A stretch of DNA of 64,000 nt from Amaranthus tricolor (GCF_026212465.1 NC_080056.1:5510517-5574516); one strand, 5' to 3'; shown: positions 35,966 through 46,904, counted from the first letter of the stretch. The notes: generated by a model from the sequence alone, not told the origin. Numbers and translations: made by a program.

Positions 35966-38954
35966 TTATACATCTTCCAAAAATGCCTCGACATCTTCAC
36001 CTGGCGGCGGAGGAGATTCGATCCTTCCCTCTTCGAGACTGGGGGTGAAGCTGACATAATCTTCAACGTTGAACGGCTCCACCCCGATCTCAGACAGCTC
36101 CCGGGACAAGCCCTGGAGGTTCCGGCCTTCGTCAATAATAAGGTTTGATAGATCAAGGCACAAAACCTCCAGGTTGGAGAGCGTCAAGTTTTCCGGGACA
36201 TCTGACGCCGGAGGGGAAGAAAGAGCTAGCTGGTCCAAGTCGAGACATAAAGCCTCCCTCTCGGCCTCAGCATTTATCCTTTCGGACCAGGCCCTCTTTT
36301 CTGCCGCGTCCCAGACAGTGTCGACCAGTACTGCCGACTCCCCGTCCAAGACAGGAGCAAGGTTGGACAAAGCCTCACTCCCCTTTTGTTCAGCAGTTTG
36401 CTGAAGGGAAATAAAATCCATGCCCAACTCTGCGGCAGCCAGACGATACTTTTCGTCACTGATCATGGTTCCGGCCTTCACCATCTCTGCCGTCAGATCT
36501 CCGAGAAACTTCGACGCTTCCGGCTCATCCGAGAGAAGCGAGTCTCGAGCTATCCGGGCCTTCCTGGTTAGGCACAATTTATATACTTTAGCCGCGGATA
36601 GAATCATCTTGAAGTGGGAAGAATCGGTCGACACTTGCTGCATAAGTTGCTGGTTCTGATGAACGAGCTTAGCATGAGTATCCATCAGCAAGCCGACTTC
36701 ATGGCTGATGCTCGCGGACCTGGTGGAAGCAGCATCCAAGTTCTCGACAATCTGATCCAGCTGCTTCCTCGCCCTTTCCCGCCATTGTTCAGTTCTGACC
36801 AAGCGCTCTTTCAGCTCAGAACACTTGGCCAGTTTTTCTTTTAGGCTCGGCAGGTCCTCCCGCAGTTTTGATAATTCTTCATTCAGCTCTTCGCAGCGGG
36901 AGGTAAGGGCGGCCATGGTTTCCTGGTCCGCGGCACTTTGACGGTTGGCGTCGAGCTCAAAGGCCAACCGTATGAACGCCTGCAAAGGAACGATTATTAA
37001 AGAAATCCGGAAGCAACAAGTAATCATACTACTGAGCTTAAAAAGTCATTACCTCCGCCGCCGAAGCTTGTGCTTGACGCACCCTATCACGGGGGGGCAT
37101 AGATTCTAGAAGGTCGACGTCCACTTTGCTGATTAAGTTGGACGTCGCCCTGTTAAAGCGAACCACTAAGCCCTTATGCCCCAACTCCGGAAAGGGTGTT
37201 TCATGTCGAAAAGGGGAAACCTCCCGACGACGATAAACCTCGGCATACTGGGATGATGGAGCCGCGGCAGATTCCCCCATTTTCTCCTTCCCCTTATTTG
37301 AAGATGGTCGTGGAGAATCCAGAGGGGGCGATGTCTCCTCTTCGATTGACCTTATTTGGAGGGGCATGGCCGTAGGGATCGTGCCCACGGAGGGCCTCTT
37401 GGCCGACTTCTCCTTGTGGGAAGAAGAATCCCGCTTCCTCTTCTTCTTCCCACTCTTTTTTGTTACGCCCCTCGTCTGAGGAGGAATCACCCTCTCAGAT
37501 TCATCGGGGATATGAACCTGTTTTCTCTCTTCAAGAAGTCGGAGAGCCTCTTGCTCCGAGGGCACGTCCTCCAACCCCTTCTCCACAGTTGCCGAGTCCT
37601 ACAAAAGAAAAAGTTAGGAAGAATCAACAAAAATCTTTTTCAACGATGAACTTTGTATAAGGATATACCTTCGGAGGAAGGGGAAGAGGCTTATCCTCGG
37701 GCCGCTGGATGGCCCCTGAAGCAAGTCTTAGGACGCTGAATTTCTTCATCAGCTCCGGACTCTTGGCTCGAAAATTTTCTTTGGCTACCCCTGTGAAACC
37801 ATGAGTTAGAAACAGTCAACGTGCTATAGAAAAGAAAAGGAAGAAACCCGGCAATTCTTACTCCGATCGATAGCCAAGCTGATGCCGAAGGCTGAGAGGA
37901 GGTTCTCATTCTCCAACTCAGGACGACCAGGTATCCAATTAAGTTGGACGTTCATTGGTTTCCTTCCCAATTGAACGTCCATCCTCGCATATTCAATGAT
38001 CACCGCATCACTAAAGGAACATTGCGGGATCCCATTATTAAAACCCGAGAGATTGGGTTTGATGTCAAAAGAGGTCTTGATATTCCATCCCTCAGAGTTA
38101 TATAAATACGCAAATTTTGTCCTATACCCCTTCTGGTTATCGGGGAGGTCTTGGACTATCTTCAGTCCTCGACGGTGGGTGAAAGTAATCCAGCCACAGC
38201 CGTATGATTGGGAATTACATAGGCGGGCTCTGAATATATATCTAAAGGCTGTGAGTGTTGGTGGCACGGCCAAAACTTTACATAAGATCAAAAAGGCCAC
38301 CATACAACCCCAGGCGTTCGGGTATAATTCGGGCACTGAGACGTTCAAAAACTCTAACACCTCTCTAAAAAACGGGTGAAGAGGAAATCTAAGCCCTAAT
38401 TCAAAAGAAGGGAAGTATACGGCTATACAATGTGGGGGAGGAAACCTAACGGTGTCATAATTCCCCGGGGTAATAATGTTTATGTTATCTTTTAAACCCC
38501 ATTTTTGAGAGATGGCCTCCCGACGGTTGTCTAGATCTCTCTTAGTCTGTAAATCAATAAAGTAATTTAGAGGCCCGCCGTCTGGAATGTAGAATGGAGG
38601 AGGAACTGGCACTGCACTCTCTCTTCCAGAAGACTCGGCTGATCCTTCAAGGTTTTCCATATCTACATACAATAACCCTTCTAGGTCAGGATTTATTCGC
38701 GGCAAGTAATTTGGAAAGAAAGCAATGCTCACTTCCCAAGGAGCAGTTTTCATAATCTCCGGAGGGTATATAGGGGATACGGACGACTCATCCCCAGCTT
38801 TTATTGGTTCATAATGGGGGGTAATTCTCACTGAACTACTTTCATCCGAGTCATTTATTGGTAACCCCTTTTTATTAAGACGCCTACGTACTATCAGAGG
38901 AGTTTCCGGTAAGTTAGTAGGGTTGGTGTCTGAGTTAGTAGTCGCGACATCCAT
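35966..38954 (-). CDS. Spliced antisense gene of the Tat element, 924 aa
   Basis: Exons on the minus strand: 38954-37862, 37790-37669, 37598-37053 and 36979-35966. Donors GTAAGA, GTATAT and GTAATG and CAG or TAG acceptors keep phase throughout, giving 924 residues. The N-terminal third matches the domain often annotated in plants as putative gypsy-type transposon or Transposase_28 (FPLHPFFREVLEFLNVSVPE, PNAWGCMVAFLILC). Exon 3 has a basic, lysine-rich stretch (KKSGKKKRKRDSS) that could be nuclear targeting. Exon 4 is rich in E, L, K and Q heptads (about residues 612-720), a coiled coil. Extra antisense frames are known from Tat elements but their role is not established; the resemblance is to unknown or structural proteins, not a DDE transposase. 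The frame is intact, unlike gag. A possible antisense promoter lies upstream. Confidence 0.85.
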
Positions 38955-39322
38955 GTTAATAATAAAGTAAAAGTTGAAACTTGTAAAGAATGGAGACTAA
39001 ATTCATAAACAAATTCAAAGTTCTAGGCTAACATTCATGAACAGATTGAAGATATTCAAGAAATTCAAGAACAGCTTGAAGAATAACGTGAAGAAATTCG
39101 AAAAATCTTGGAAAAGTTTGAATACCTTAAGAAGTAATTTGAAGATTTGTCAGAAACTTGATGAAGATCTGTCAGAAACCTTGAAGATCTTCAAAGGACT
39201 TGTCAGAAGTTTGAAGAAAGGATGAAGATTGTCAGAGCGACTCTCTCTATTTTCTCTTTCTTGCAATTTGAAGATTTGAGAAGTTAATGAAGATTAGGTG
39301 AGATGGAACTATTCCAACTACC

Positions 39323-39331
39323 CTATTTATT
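39323..39331 (-). promoter_or_regulatory. Possible TATA box of the antisense gene
   Basis: On the minus strand the sequence reads GCAATAAATAGGGTAG, resembling the LTR box context ACTATAAATAGGGGCT. It lies about 370 bp upstream of the antisense ATG, leaving a leader rich in pyrimidine on the coding strand. Position and similarity are suggestive only. Confidence 0.4.
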
Positions 39332-39394
39332 GCAGCAATAAATGCTTCACTTGGGGCTTGAACATTCGAAAGAAAAGGTGGAATTCCAAATGAA

Positions 39395-40550
39395 AGCTGG
39401 GAAGTCGATAAGTCGGACTCCCAATGAGGGGAAGCCAACAGATTTTTCTTAAGTGTTTGATAATGAATGTGAAGTCTATTAGTCGGACCCTAGTTGAAAG
39501 GGTAATTTTGCAAGATTTTTCTAAGTGTTAAATCCTTGAATATAGCTGGGAGGTCGAAAAGTCGGACCCCCAATTAGAGAGCAACATCAAATTTGTTTAA
39601 GTATCAAACCATCCAACCGGTGGGTCGATAAGTCGGACCCCCATGGAAGGGTAGAGTATAGATAATTATTCTAAGTCCTTCAGACTATGTCCGGAGGGTC
39701 GATAAGTCGGACCCTAAATTGAATCTCCTGGGAGGGAAATCATTTGAAGAATGAAGGTCACACGTTCAGCTGTCCGACTTATGGACACGATGAATGAAAT
39801 ATGATGGAAGGAAACATGAAAATTTCTTAAGGTAGAAGGATTTCCGTATGGTCAACAAGTCGGACCCCCATATGACCCTGGTCCAAGTGAAAATCTAAGT
39901 ATAGAACCTCTCCAGTGCGTCCGTGGGATCGAAGATGCGAGTTATGGGGCTCATTCCGTATTGTGTTGGAATAAAGGGGGCTGTTTTGCCGAGGTCCTGA
40001 ACATCTTTCTACAAATATCAGGGATATCCGTGTGGTCGATAAGTCGGACCCCCAGGTGGTCCTTCTCTTTCTCAAAATTTTCTAAGTATCGAAAAGGGAT
40101 TCTCGTGCTGAACCGGCGGGTGAAGACGTGAACTATTAGTTCGCGGCATAGTTCAAACAGGTAGGAATGTCTTGGTGAGAATACCATGCCGCGTCATTGC
40201 TTGGGGTTTGAATCAAATATTCCTGGTGTAACGCGCCATCAGTTCGAGACAAACAGATGATCTCATCCGTACGGTAGATAAGTCGGACCCTCCTATGGTA
40301 CTCTTTTGTTAAAAATATTCTAAGTACTTGAGTATTTCCGTGATATCAACAAAGCAGGAACCTGGATTGTGACTCCAATCATCCTACGGCATGATACAAG
40401 CTGCAGTCTCTTGTTCATAATACGATGGGATATCCCGAAGACTCATTGTGTTGACCGCTAAGTCAATAAGTCGGACCCCCTTGGGGGTCAAGATTCGAAG
40501 ATCTTTCAAGTATGCAGTTCGTCCGCGGGGTCGATAAGTCGGACCCCCCT
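39395..40550. repeat. About ten dispersed copies of GTCGATAAGTCGGACCCCC
   Basis: Copies occur near 39404, 39470, 39552, 39620, 39700, 39855, 40035, 40270, 40460 and 40530, in the same orientation as the eight in the 35.2-35.8 kb array. Spacing is irregular (65-240 bp) and sequence between copies is mostly unrelated, unlike the left array. They lie upstream of the antisense gene and its putative promoter. Confidence 0.88.
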
Positions 40551-41012
40551 GTTGGCCAAGATGTAAAAAATATTCCAAGTATGAAACTTTTTGTATGTGA
40601 TGTCACGGAACGCACTGAAGGGGAGGACGCGGATCCGCACCCTCTCTATGATTCTGCTGCTGCCTCACATAAAGGACCAGGGCTATTCCACGGCATACTT
40701 TAAGCCGCGGCCTTGTTTGCCTTCTTGACTCGGATTTGTTGCATTTTTTGCATGGCTAATTTGAAAAGGCCATATCTTTTTCGTTACGACTCGGAATTTG
40801 GCATATGAACAGTTGATTCGAAGCTTGCGAGCTCAACTTTCATGATCCATCAGAAAATTTGCCAGATTGGGTATGTGTTCATCCTCATGGGGCTTTTGAA
40901 TGTTCTTTAGGATCATATCCCTTTACCAAATCAACTACGAGGGGCGCATATTTTTCCGCATAAAGGAAGATATTTCAGGTCGTTAGGACTCTCCCCTCAC
41001 ATCACCCTTCAT

Positions 41013-41025
41013 GCGTGGGGCTAAA
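41013..41025 (+). other. Polypurine tract of the Tat element
   Basis: GCGTGGGGCTAAA immediately precedes the right LTR. The run is short and interrupted, but its position is that of the plus-strand primer. Confidence 0.7.
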
Positions 41026-41709
41026 TGTCATGGTACTGTTTTTAATTAATTTATTTATTTAATAATTAGCATCATATCCCTAGAATACCCTTTTACCTTT
41101 CGGGATTTGACTTTGACTTTTAGCCAATAAGCTTTCTGCTGGACTTCTTTTCTTCTTTGGCAGGCCCACGGGTTTTTACCTCCAGAATGCCTAACTTCTC
41201 TGCCATCCCTCTCCTGTGGCTATCCTCCTTTTAAGGAGAATAACTACCCACCACATTCCACTCTTCAATCATGATTGGTTCTCCTTGCTTCAGGCTTGGT
41301 AACTGCCCCTTACTTTCCTTGATAGTCCACCTTTTCCCTGATACAACTTCCCTTCTTCACCACTATAAATAGGGGCTACCATCAAGAGGGGAAGATCATC
41401 TGAAATAGCTTCTAAAAGTATTATTGCTTACATTATTTCCTTAGCCTTCCCAAACTCTAGCTTAAACCTTAGCAATCTCAATCATACTCTTACATTTATT
41501 CTTTAATCAGTCACATTAATTTCCGATCTACGTTCTAACTTGAGCGTCGGAGAGGTTTTCCGGGAGATCACCCCCCGGACAAGGCTAACGTGTTGTGTTG
41601 CAGGAATTCAAGTCGCTTCCTCTTATAAATCGCTTCACCTAATCACGCTTCCATCAATTTCCAGGTATTCTAAGTGTCTTTTGCACTTCCTCGTTTCAAC
41701 ACCGAAACA
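41026..41709 (+). repeat. Right LTR of the Tat element (684 bp)
   Basis: Same length as the left LTR and identical except for three bases. It is followed by AATAT at 41710-41714. Its TATA box at 41364 could drive transcription to the right, into flanking DNA and antisense to the CRR2-like gene. Confidence 0.97.
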
Positions 41710-42499
41710 AATATAATCATATCAACTCACTTTTTATTTATATTTTTATCTAATCTACGTATTTATTTTATTTTTTATCTCATTCTTACACTGCAAAAAA
41801 TTTAAAGAGTAGTGATTTAATTAAAATAAACTTTAATTTAAAACAATTATATTTGATATGAAGATAAAATATTTTCATGTATAATATAAATACCTTTAAA
41901 TTATAAAAATCGCCCTAAAACTTTATTAATGGATACTTGTAATATTTTTTGTATTGCAAACTAGATTGAAAGAAAGAGGGACTAGGTGACTCTACAATTG
42001 AAATAAAATCTAATTATCCTCGTAATATTTCATCAAAATCCAAATATGCTAGTAGCTGATTATATTATTTGATTTGACCATCTAATTTTATTGATTGATT
42101 TGACTAGCTGATTTTAAACCCACTGTTATGAACAATTTGTTCAAAAACAACTTATTTATAACAATAAGTTGTTTCAATAAACTAATTAACCAAACACTAG
42201 CATTGGATGGTTTAACTACCCAATTTTCTATTTATATCTAAATAAGCTAAAATTACCTAATAAACTATTTTGCGAAACAACCCTAATTCATTAACTAAAA
42301 ACTGCTTACTGGTTACTATTACATCAAAATTCTAGCTGGATCACATCCCAAAGGACTTATAATTCTCTCAACCCCACTTCTTTATTTATTACTTGAACAC
42401 TTCATAATCGCAATTAAAATCTTCTCAATGACAATCCAGAGCTAAACAATCGGTTTCATGTAACCATGTAAATCGAGTCTATGTCGTCCAGCTATCTCG

Positions 42500-42830
42500 A
42501 TTCAATTGACTACCCAACAACAGCAGCCCGCAAAAGCAACACGTGACAGCAGCAAAAACAACACGAGACAGAAACAAGACAGCAGCCCATGACAATTTCA
42601 ATAGCAACATGCAGCAGCATGATAGCAACGCAACGACAACATCAGCAATAGCAAGCACAAGAAGCGACGGTAGAACGCAACAACAATAGCAGCATCGAAT
42701 ATAGCACGTGACGAGAATGACAGTAGCAGACAATAGCAGCGGCAACAACACAATGGCAGCCGCGATGGTAACACAATGCAAGCAGCAGCAACAACAACGA
42801 CATACACACAAGACAGCAGCGCATAAGTTT
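42500..42830. repeat. Cryptically simple (AGCAACA)-rich tract
   Basis: About 330 bp built from AGCA, ACAA, AGCAGC and GACA words with very few T on the plus strand. No fixed period is visible. The minus-strand open frames here are strings of Cys, Leu and Val and are composition artefacts. Confidence 0.75.
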
Positions 42831-42859
42831 TCTCAAGCTAAACGCAAACTATAGGATCC

Positions 42860-43039
42860 TGTTAGGCCGTGACAATTCGTCACATAATCTCACCTTGGCC
42901 CACTCATGTGGACACAGAACACCCGTGGGCTCGGGCTCACAAACCCACGGGTGAAGAGCATTGACTTGCACATACACTTGGTGAGGTTCATTGTTTATCA
43001 ATGTGGGATCTTGTCTCACATAGTGAAGTATTTCCAGCA
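42860..43039. mobile_element. Short solo LTR, family member 1
   Basis: Starts TGTTAGGCCGTGACAATTCG and ends AGTATTTCCAGCA. The flanks GATCC and AATCC match at four of five bases, as expected of an aged 5-bp duplication. Related copies are at 56516-56762 and 59583-59803. Confidence 0.65.
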
Positions 43040-43443
43040 AATCCTTATGATTTGATTTCGAGACTTAAAAGAAGAAATCCTTAAAAGAACCATAACCCAA
43101 ATTGCAACAAGAACCCAAGGAACAAGGCAGAAAATACATTAGAATTGAATAAAAAGGATGCACATTGAAGGGAAGGGAACCAAACAAAGCAGAGTTTAGC
43201 TACAAGAGATCATCCAACTTTCTTTAAACCCAGAACAAGCCATATGGAAGGATGCACATTTTCGACTCAAGTAAACTGTGATTATGTGAATAACAATGTA
43301 TTTTGGTTAATTGTAAATGAAGATAAAGTAAATCTATGTTTGTTTGATCATGTGCTACTGTACAACATATAAAATCTTTCTTGGTTCAGCTAACAAGTGT
43401 TCATGGTGTTAAGGTATAATTCTATAAGAAAATAACCACTGCA

Positions 43444-45549
43444 CTACCAGTAATCTCCACATGAACACATACCATTATAAAAATGGTGAACGCGATTAAC
43501 ATCCCGAACCATAATCTCCCTTCCAATAAATTTGGAGATGAACTTGGTCATAGTATGGCAATCTTCACATAACCTTAAGTTTTTGGTGATCCTTATAGTT
43601 TGACCCTTGCTGGTATTAATGAGTCCAAAGCCAACTGCAAGCTTTTCGCTGTGTCCTAAGAGAATCCGTTCCTTCTCCTTTTCATCAAGGTCATACAGAA
43701 CAAGTTTGGTCTGAGGAATGTATCCTTGCTGCTTCATCTCCTCCGAAAGCTCAGCCAACAAAGCGTGAATTTGCTCTATATGGGGATTAAGCTCATCGAC
43801 TGACATAAATGAGTATATCTTCCTTCTCACCTCAATCCAACTTCGGCCAGAAACCTTCTGTAGGCCTTGAGCTTCTAGAAGCTTCCTCACGTTCTTCACC
43901 TCATCCCACATCCCAGCTTTCGCATAAATATCAGCTAACAGTACATAATTTCCTGCATTGGTAGGTTCAAGTTCAAAAAGTCGGTTGCTTGCTCTCTCTG
44001 CAAATTCGACATTACAATGAATCCTACATGAGCCCAGGAGAGAACCCCAAACTTTTGGTCCTGGCTCAACCTTCATGTCTTCTATAACTTTAGCTGCTTC
44101 TTTTAAACGATTGGCACGGCCTAGCACATCCACTAGGCTTGCATAGTGCTCCACACTAGGACGAATCCCATGTCGCTCAGTCATTGAAACAAACAACCTT
44201 TTCCCCATTTCAGCAAGCCCTGCATGACTACAAGCTCCTAATACACTCACAAAAGTGATGGGGGTAGGTTTGATTCCCCTCCTAATCATTTCATCAAAAA
44301 TTTGAACAGCCTTCATGCCAAATCCATGAATTGCATAACTAGAAATCAATGTATTCCAAGAAACAACATCCCTCCTATCCATCTGATCAAAAACCTTCTG
44401 TGCCGCCTCAAGTTTCCCACACCTTGCATACATAGTCATCAAGGCACTAGTAACGGGAAGCATTGAATCTAAGTTTCTTCTTAATATGTAACAATGCATC
44501 AACTTCCCTTGTTCTAAACCTACAACAGCAGCACATGCTTGAAGCACATTCACCATTGTCACTGAGTTAGGCGAGAAATCAATAATCTCATTCACCATTG
44601 CATAAAAAAGATTCAACGCCTCATAGGGCCTCTCATTTTTAGAATAACAAGCAATCATAGCACTCCATGAAACAACATTTTTATCCGGCATTCCATCAAA
44701 AACATAACTCGCATACATCACATTCCCAAACTTTGCATACATATCCAACAAGGTAGTCATAATATGAACATGACTTTCATATCCATGACGCAAAATCCGA
44801 CCATGAATCTCCTTCCCTTTCCTTAACAACAAAGTCATTGATTCCGACACGACACAAGCCTTAAGTGCATAAGTATGAGTAAACCTATCACAAGGCACTC
44901 CTATTCTATTCATCTCCCTATAAATACCCAATGCCTCAACCCCATAACCTGCCAATGTAAGAGCACGCAGAATAGCATTCCAAACATATATAGTTCTCCT
45001 AGAAATTTTATCAAACACTTGGCGTGCATATTCTATACACTCCAATTCCGAATACATATCAATCAATTTTGTTGCTAAAAAGGGATCATGGTCAAACTCA
45101 TTTTCAATTAGGTGACGATGAACAACCAAAGCATCGCGAAATGATTTTTCAAATGCACAAGAATGAATTAAGAGCTCATAAGTTTGTTGGGTTGGACTGG
45201 ATTCTGAAGAAAGAAGTTGAAGGGCTTGTTTTAGGTTGCCTTTCTTGCATAATGATTGAATTACTGGGTTTTTATTGGTGGATTTTGCAGTAATTGAAGT
45301 GGTGATTGAATCGCTTGATTGTTGGGAAGAAATGAAAGTTTTGTGCTTTATGGGTAAGGAAGAAATTGGGGTTTGGATGAAGTGGGGAGAATTAAGTACC
45401 CACATCACATTGAAAGGATTGGTTTTGTTGATTCCAGTAATTGGTTTGTTCTTTGTTTCAAGAATTTGATTGCAGAATCTCGGGTTGAGGGATTTGAGCC
45501 CCTGAAAGGAATACAGATAAGCAGTTATTGGTTTAATCAAAGAGAACAA
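43444..45549 (-). CDS. CRR2: PPR-DYW protein, CRR2 orthologue (chloroplast RNA processing)
   Basis: Intronless, 701 residues. An N-terminal transit-like segment (residues 1-90, rich in S, T, N and K) is followed by PPR motifs such as YVWNAILRALTLAGYGVEAL, VVSWSAMIACYSKNERPYEA and VVSWNTLISSYAIHGFGMKA, then E and E+ motifs and a DYW domain ending CSCGDYW. The DYW zinc site is HSE...CEDC. The motif order and near-collinear match to Arabidopsis CHLORORESPIRATORY REDUCTION 2 (EPGPKVWGSLLGSCRIH, NPHIEQIHALL, GYIPQTKLVLY) support orthology. In Arabidopsis CRR2 is needed for intergenic cleavage between rps7 and ndhB in the plastid and so for the NDH complex. The start is the first ATG in frame. Its 3' side faces the retrotransposon 1.7 kb away. 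No lesions. Confidence 0.93.
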   Translation of the reverse strand: MFSLIKPITAYLYSFQGLKSLNPRFCNQILETKNKPITGINKTNPFNVMWVLNSPHFIQTPISSLPIKHKTFISSQQSSDSITTSITAKSTNKNPVIQSLCKKGNLKQALQLLSSESSPTQQTYELLIHSCAFEKSFRDALVVHRHLIENEFDHDPFLATKLIDMYSELECIEYARQVFDKISRRTIYVWNAILRALTLAGYGVEALGIYREMNRIGVPCDRFTHTYALKACVVSESMTLLLRKGKEIHGRILRHGYESHVHIMTTLLDMYAKFGNVMYASYVFDGMPDKNVVSWSAMIACYSKNERPYEALNLFYAMVNEIIDFSPNSVTMVNVLQACAAVVGLEQGKLMHCYILRRNLDSMLPVTSALMTMYARCGKLEAAQKVFDQMDRRDVVSWNTLISSYAIHGFGMKAVQIFDEMIRRGIKPTPITFVSVLGACSHAGLAEMGKRLFVSMTERHGIRPSVEHYASLVDVLGRANRLKEAAKVIEDMKVEPGPKVWGSLLGSCRIHCNVEFAERASNRLFELEPTNAGNYVLLADIYAKAGMWDEVKNVRKLLEAQGLQKVSGRSWIEVRRKIYSFMSVDELNPHIEQIHALLAELSEEMKQQGYIPQTKLVLYDLDEKEKERILLGHSEKLAVGFGLINTSKGQTIRITKNLRLCEDCHTMTKFISKFIGREIMVRDVNRVHHFYNGMCSCGDYW

Positions 45550-45714
45550 ACTCTTGAGTGTTGACTCGCACTCGTACTCTCACTCCATTTTTTTTAAGAA
45601 ATTTTCATTTGGTTTTTTTTGATATTCCATTTGTTTTTCTCATAAATAATATTTTTATTTTATGATAAGTTTCGGATAAAAATAACCTTATTCATCTACA
45701 TTTTAATATTTTAA

Positions 45715-46232
45715 GAGAAATTCCATGTGGTAATCTTGAGGTTTTAGGTAGTCCACGTGGTAGTTAAAATTTTCAAAAAATTCACGTGGTAACCTAAGGT
45801 TTACCAAATTGTTTCACCATGACCTTTTTGCACATTAAGCATTAGCAAACGTTAATTTATAAGTTTTAAAGCTGTTTGCATGCCTATTTATGCGACTCAC
45901 CATTTCAAATGTTATCAGTCTCAAAATTTTCCCCCAAAATATAAACTATAACTCTACCGTCTTTCATCGAAATCACAAGTTTTCCCTCTAATTAATATGT
46001 GATAGAGTTAGAGTTTATGTTTTGGGGAAAAAGGTTGAAACTGATGGCATTTTAAATGGTGAGTCGTATAAATAAGCGTACATCAACTTTTAAAGCTTCG
46101 AAATTAACGTTTGCTAAATTTTTATAATCAAAAAGGTCACAGTGGAACAATATGGTATACCTCAGGGTTACTATATGTATTTTTTTTAAAAAGCTTTGGT
46201 CACCACGTCGTGATTATCACGTGAAATTTTTC
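45715..46232. mobile_element. Mutator-type foldback element, 518 bp, 9-bp target duplication
   Basis: The left end GAGAAATTCCATGTGGTAA is inverted at the right as ATCACGTGAAATTTTTC, and complementarity continues for much of each half (TTAACGTTTGC facing GCAAACGTTAA; TTTAAATGGTGAGTCG facing CGACTCACCATTT). The 9-bp duplication ATATTTTAA is perfect at 45706-45714 and 46233-46241. It sits 165 bp upstream of the CRR2-like ATG, so probably in its promoter. Confidence 0.9.
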
Positions 46233-46532
46233 ATATTTTAATAATAAGTTTGGTTGTCACATATCTTTCAATAATTTCATTTTGATAATTTTATAATCCT
46301 TATGATCTCCATATGCTTCTCGTTACTTTTTCTCCATCAATTTATTATTTAATAAAATAATATATCCATTATCTAAAAGATTTTATTTTTTCTGATTATG
46401 AAAAAATTTAAGTGGATTATAACTTATTCAATCATCCCTATAGAATAATAACCAACAAAGATACTCAATAAACTAATCCAAATGTATATTAGGGTTCATA
46501 CCAAGACCTAAAAAGAGGAATACTCACTAATT

Positions 46533-46648
46533 ATTTTCATGAAAGCAAGTAAATTTAACAAATGAATATAAACAATTATAATAAACATAATTTTCATGAA
46601 AGCAAGTAAATTTAACAAATGAACATAAACAATTATAATAAACATAAT
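46533..46648. repeat. Tandem duplication, 58-bp unit
   Basis: Two copies of TTTTCATGAAAGCAAGTAAA... starting at 46533 and 46591, nearly identical (one base differs in GAATATAAAC versus GAACATAAAC). A recent slip or duplication. Confidence 0.88.
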
Positions 46649-46904
46649 TAAGAGATTAGAGAATAATAATACCTTGACAATGCAAGATGATGAAAAACAA
46701 AACCATAAACATGCAAAATGAGAAATTTAAATGGAGAAAAACAAGGTTTAACAATGATTGAAGATTAAAATTACATAAAAATTAAAATATACTAATTAAG
46801 ATTAAAAAGCAAGATTAAGCTAAAAATCAACAAAAACATCAAAATGAAAGGTTTAAAAGTCTTATAAATAAATAAATAGTAGTATTTTTATTCTTAGGTT
46901 TTTA

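Larger units (their letters stand above)
26353..41709 (+). mobile_element. Ty3/gypsy LTR retrotransposon, Tat lineage (Retand-like), defective
   Basis: The whole element is 15,357 bp, or about 12.7 kb without the nested insertion. Order: left LTR, primer site, gag, protease, nested solo LTR, reverse transcriptase-RNase H, archaeal-type RNase H, integrase, long 3' region with an antisense gene, polypurine tract, right LTR. The second RNase H between the first RNase H and integrase is diagnostic of the Tat clade. Base composition is clearly richer in GC than the flanks. The LTRs differ at three of 684 bases, so the insertion is young. It is defective: gag has an internal deletion with frame change, and the polyprotein is split by the nested solo LTR. 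A full-length relative could still act on it in trans. Confidence 0.96.
41710..43443. other. Intergenic: MITE relic, low-complexity patch, short solo LTR
   Basis: No gene is seen. Around 42050-42290 lies a copy related to the Tourist-like MITE at 21031 (GTTATGAACAATTTGTTCAA; AAACTATTTTGCGAAACAACCC). 42500-42830 is a low-complexity stretch. A short solo LTR follows at 42860. The remainder is the 3' flank of the CRR2-like gene. Confidence 0.55.

Noticed and set aside
41026..41709. Independent solo LTR
   Set aside because: It pairs with the left LTR at 26353-27036, with matching length and the same AATAT outer flank, so it is the right LTR of one element.
42479..42811. Cysteine- and leucine-rich minus-strand frame resembling a membrane peptide
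   Set aside because: Several overlapping frames give the same look because the DNA is AGCA/ACAA simple sequence; no start context or homology supports coding.
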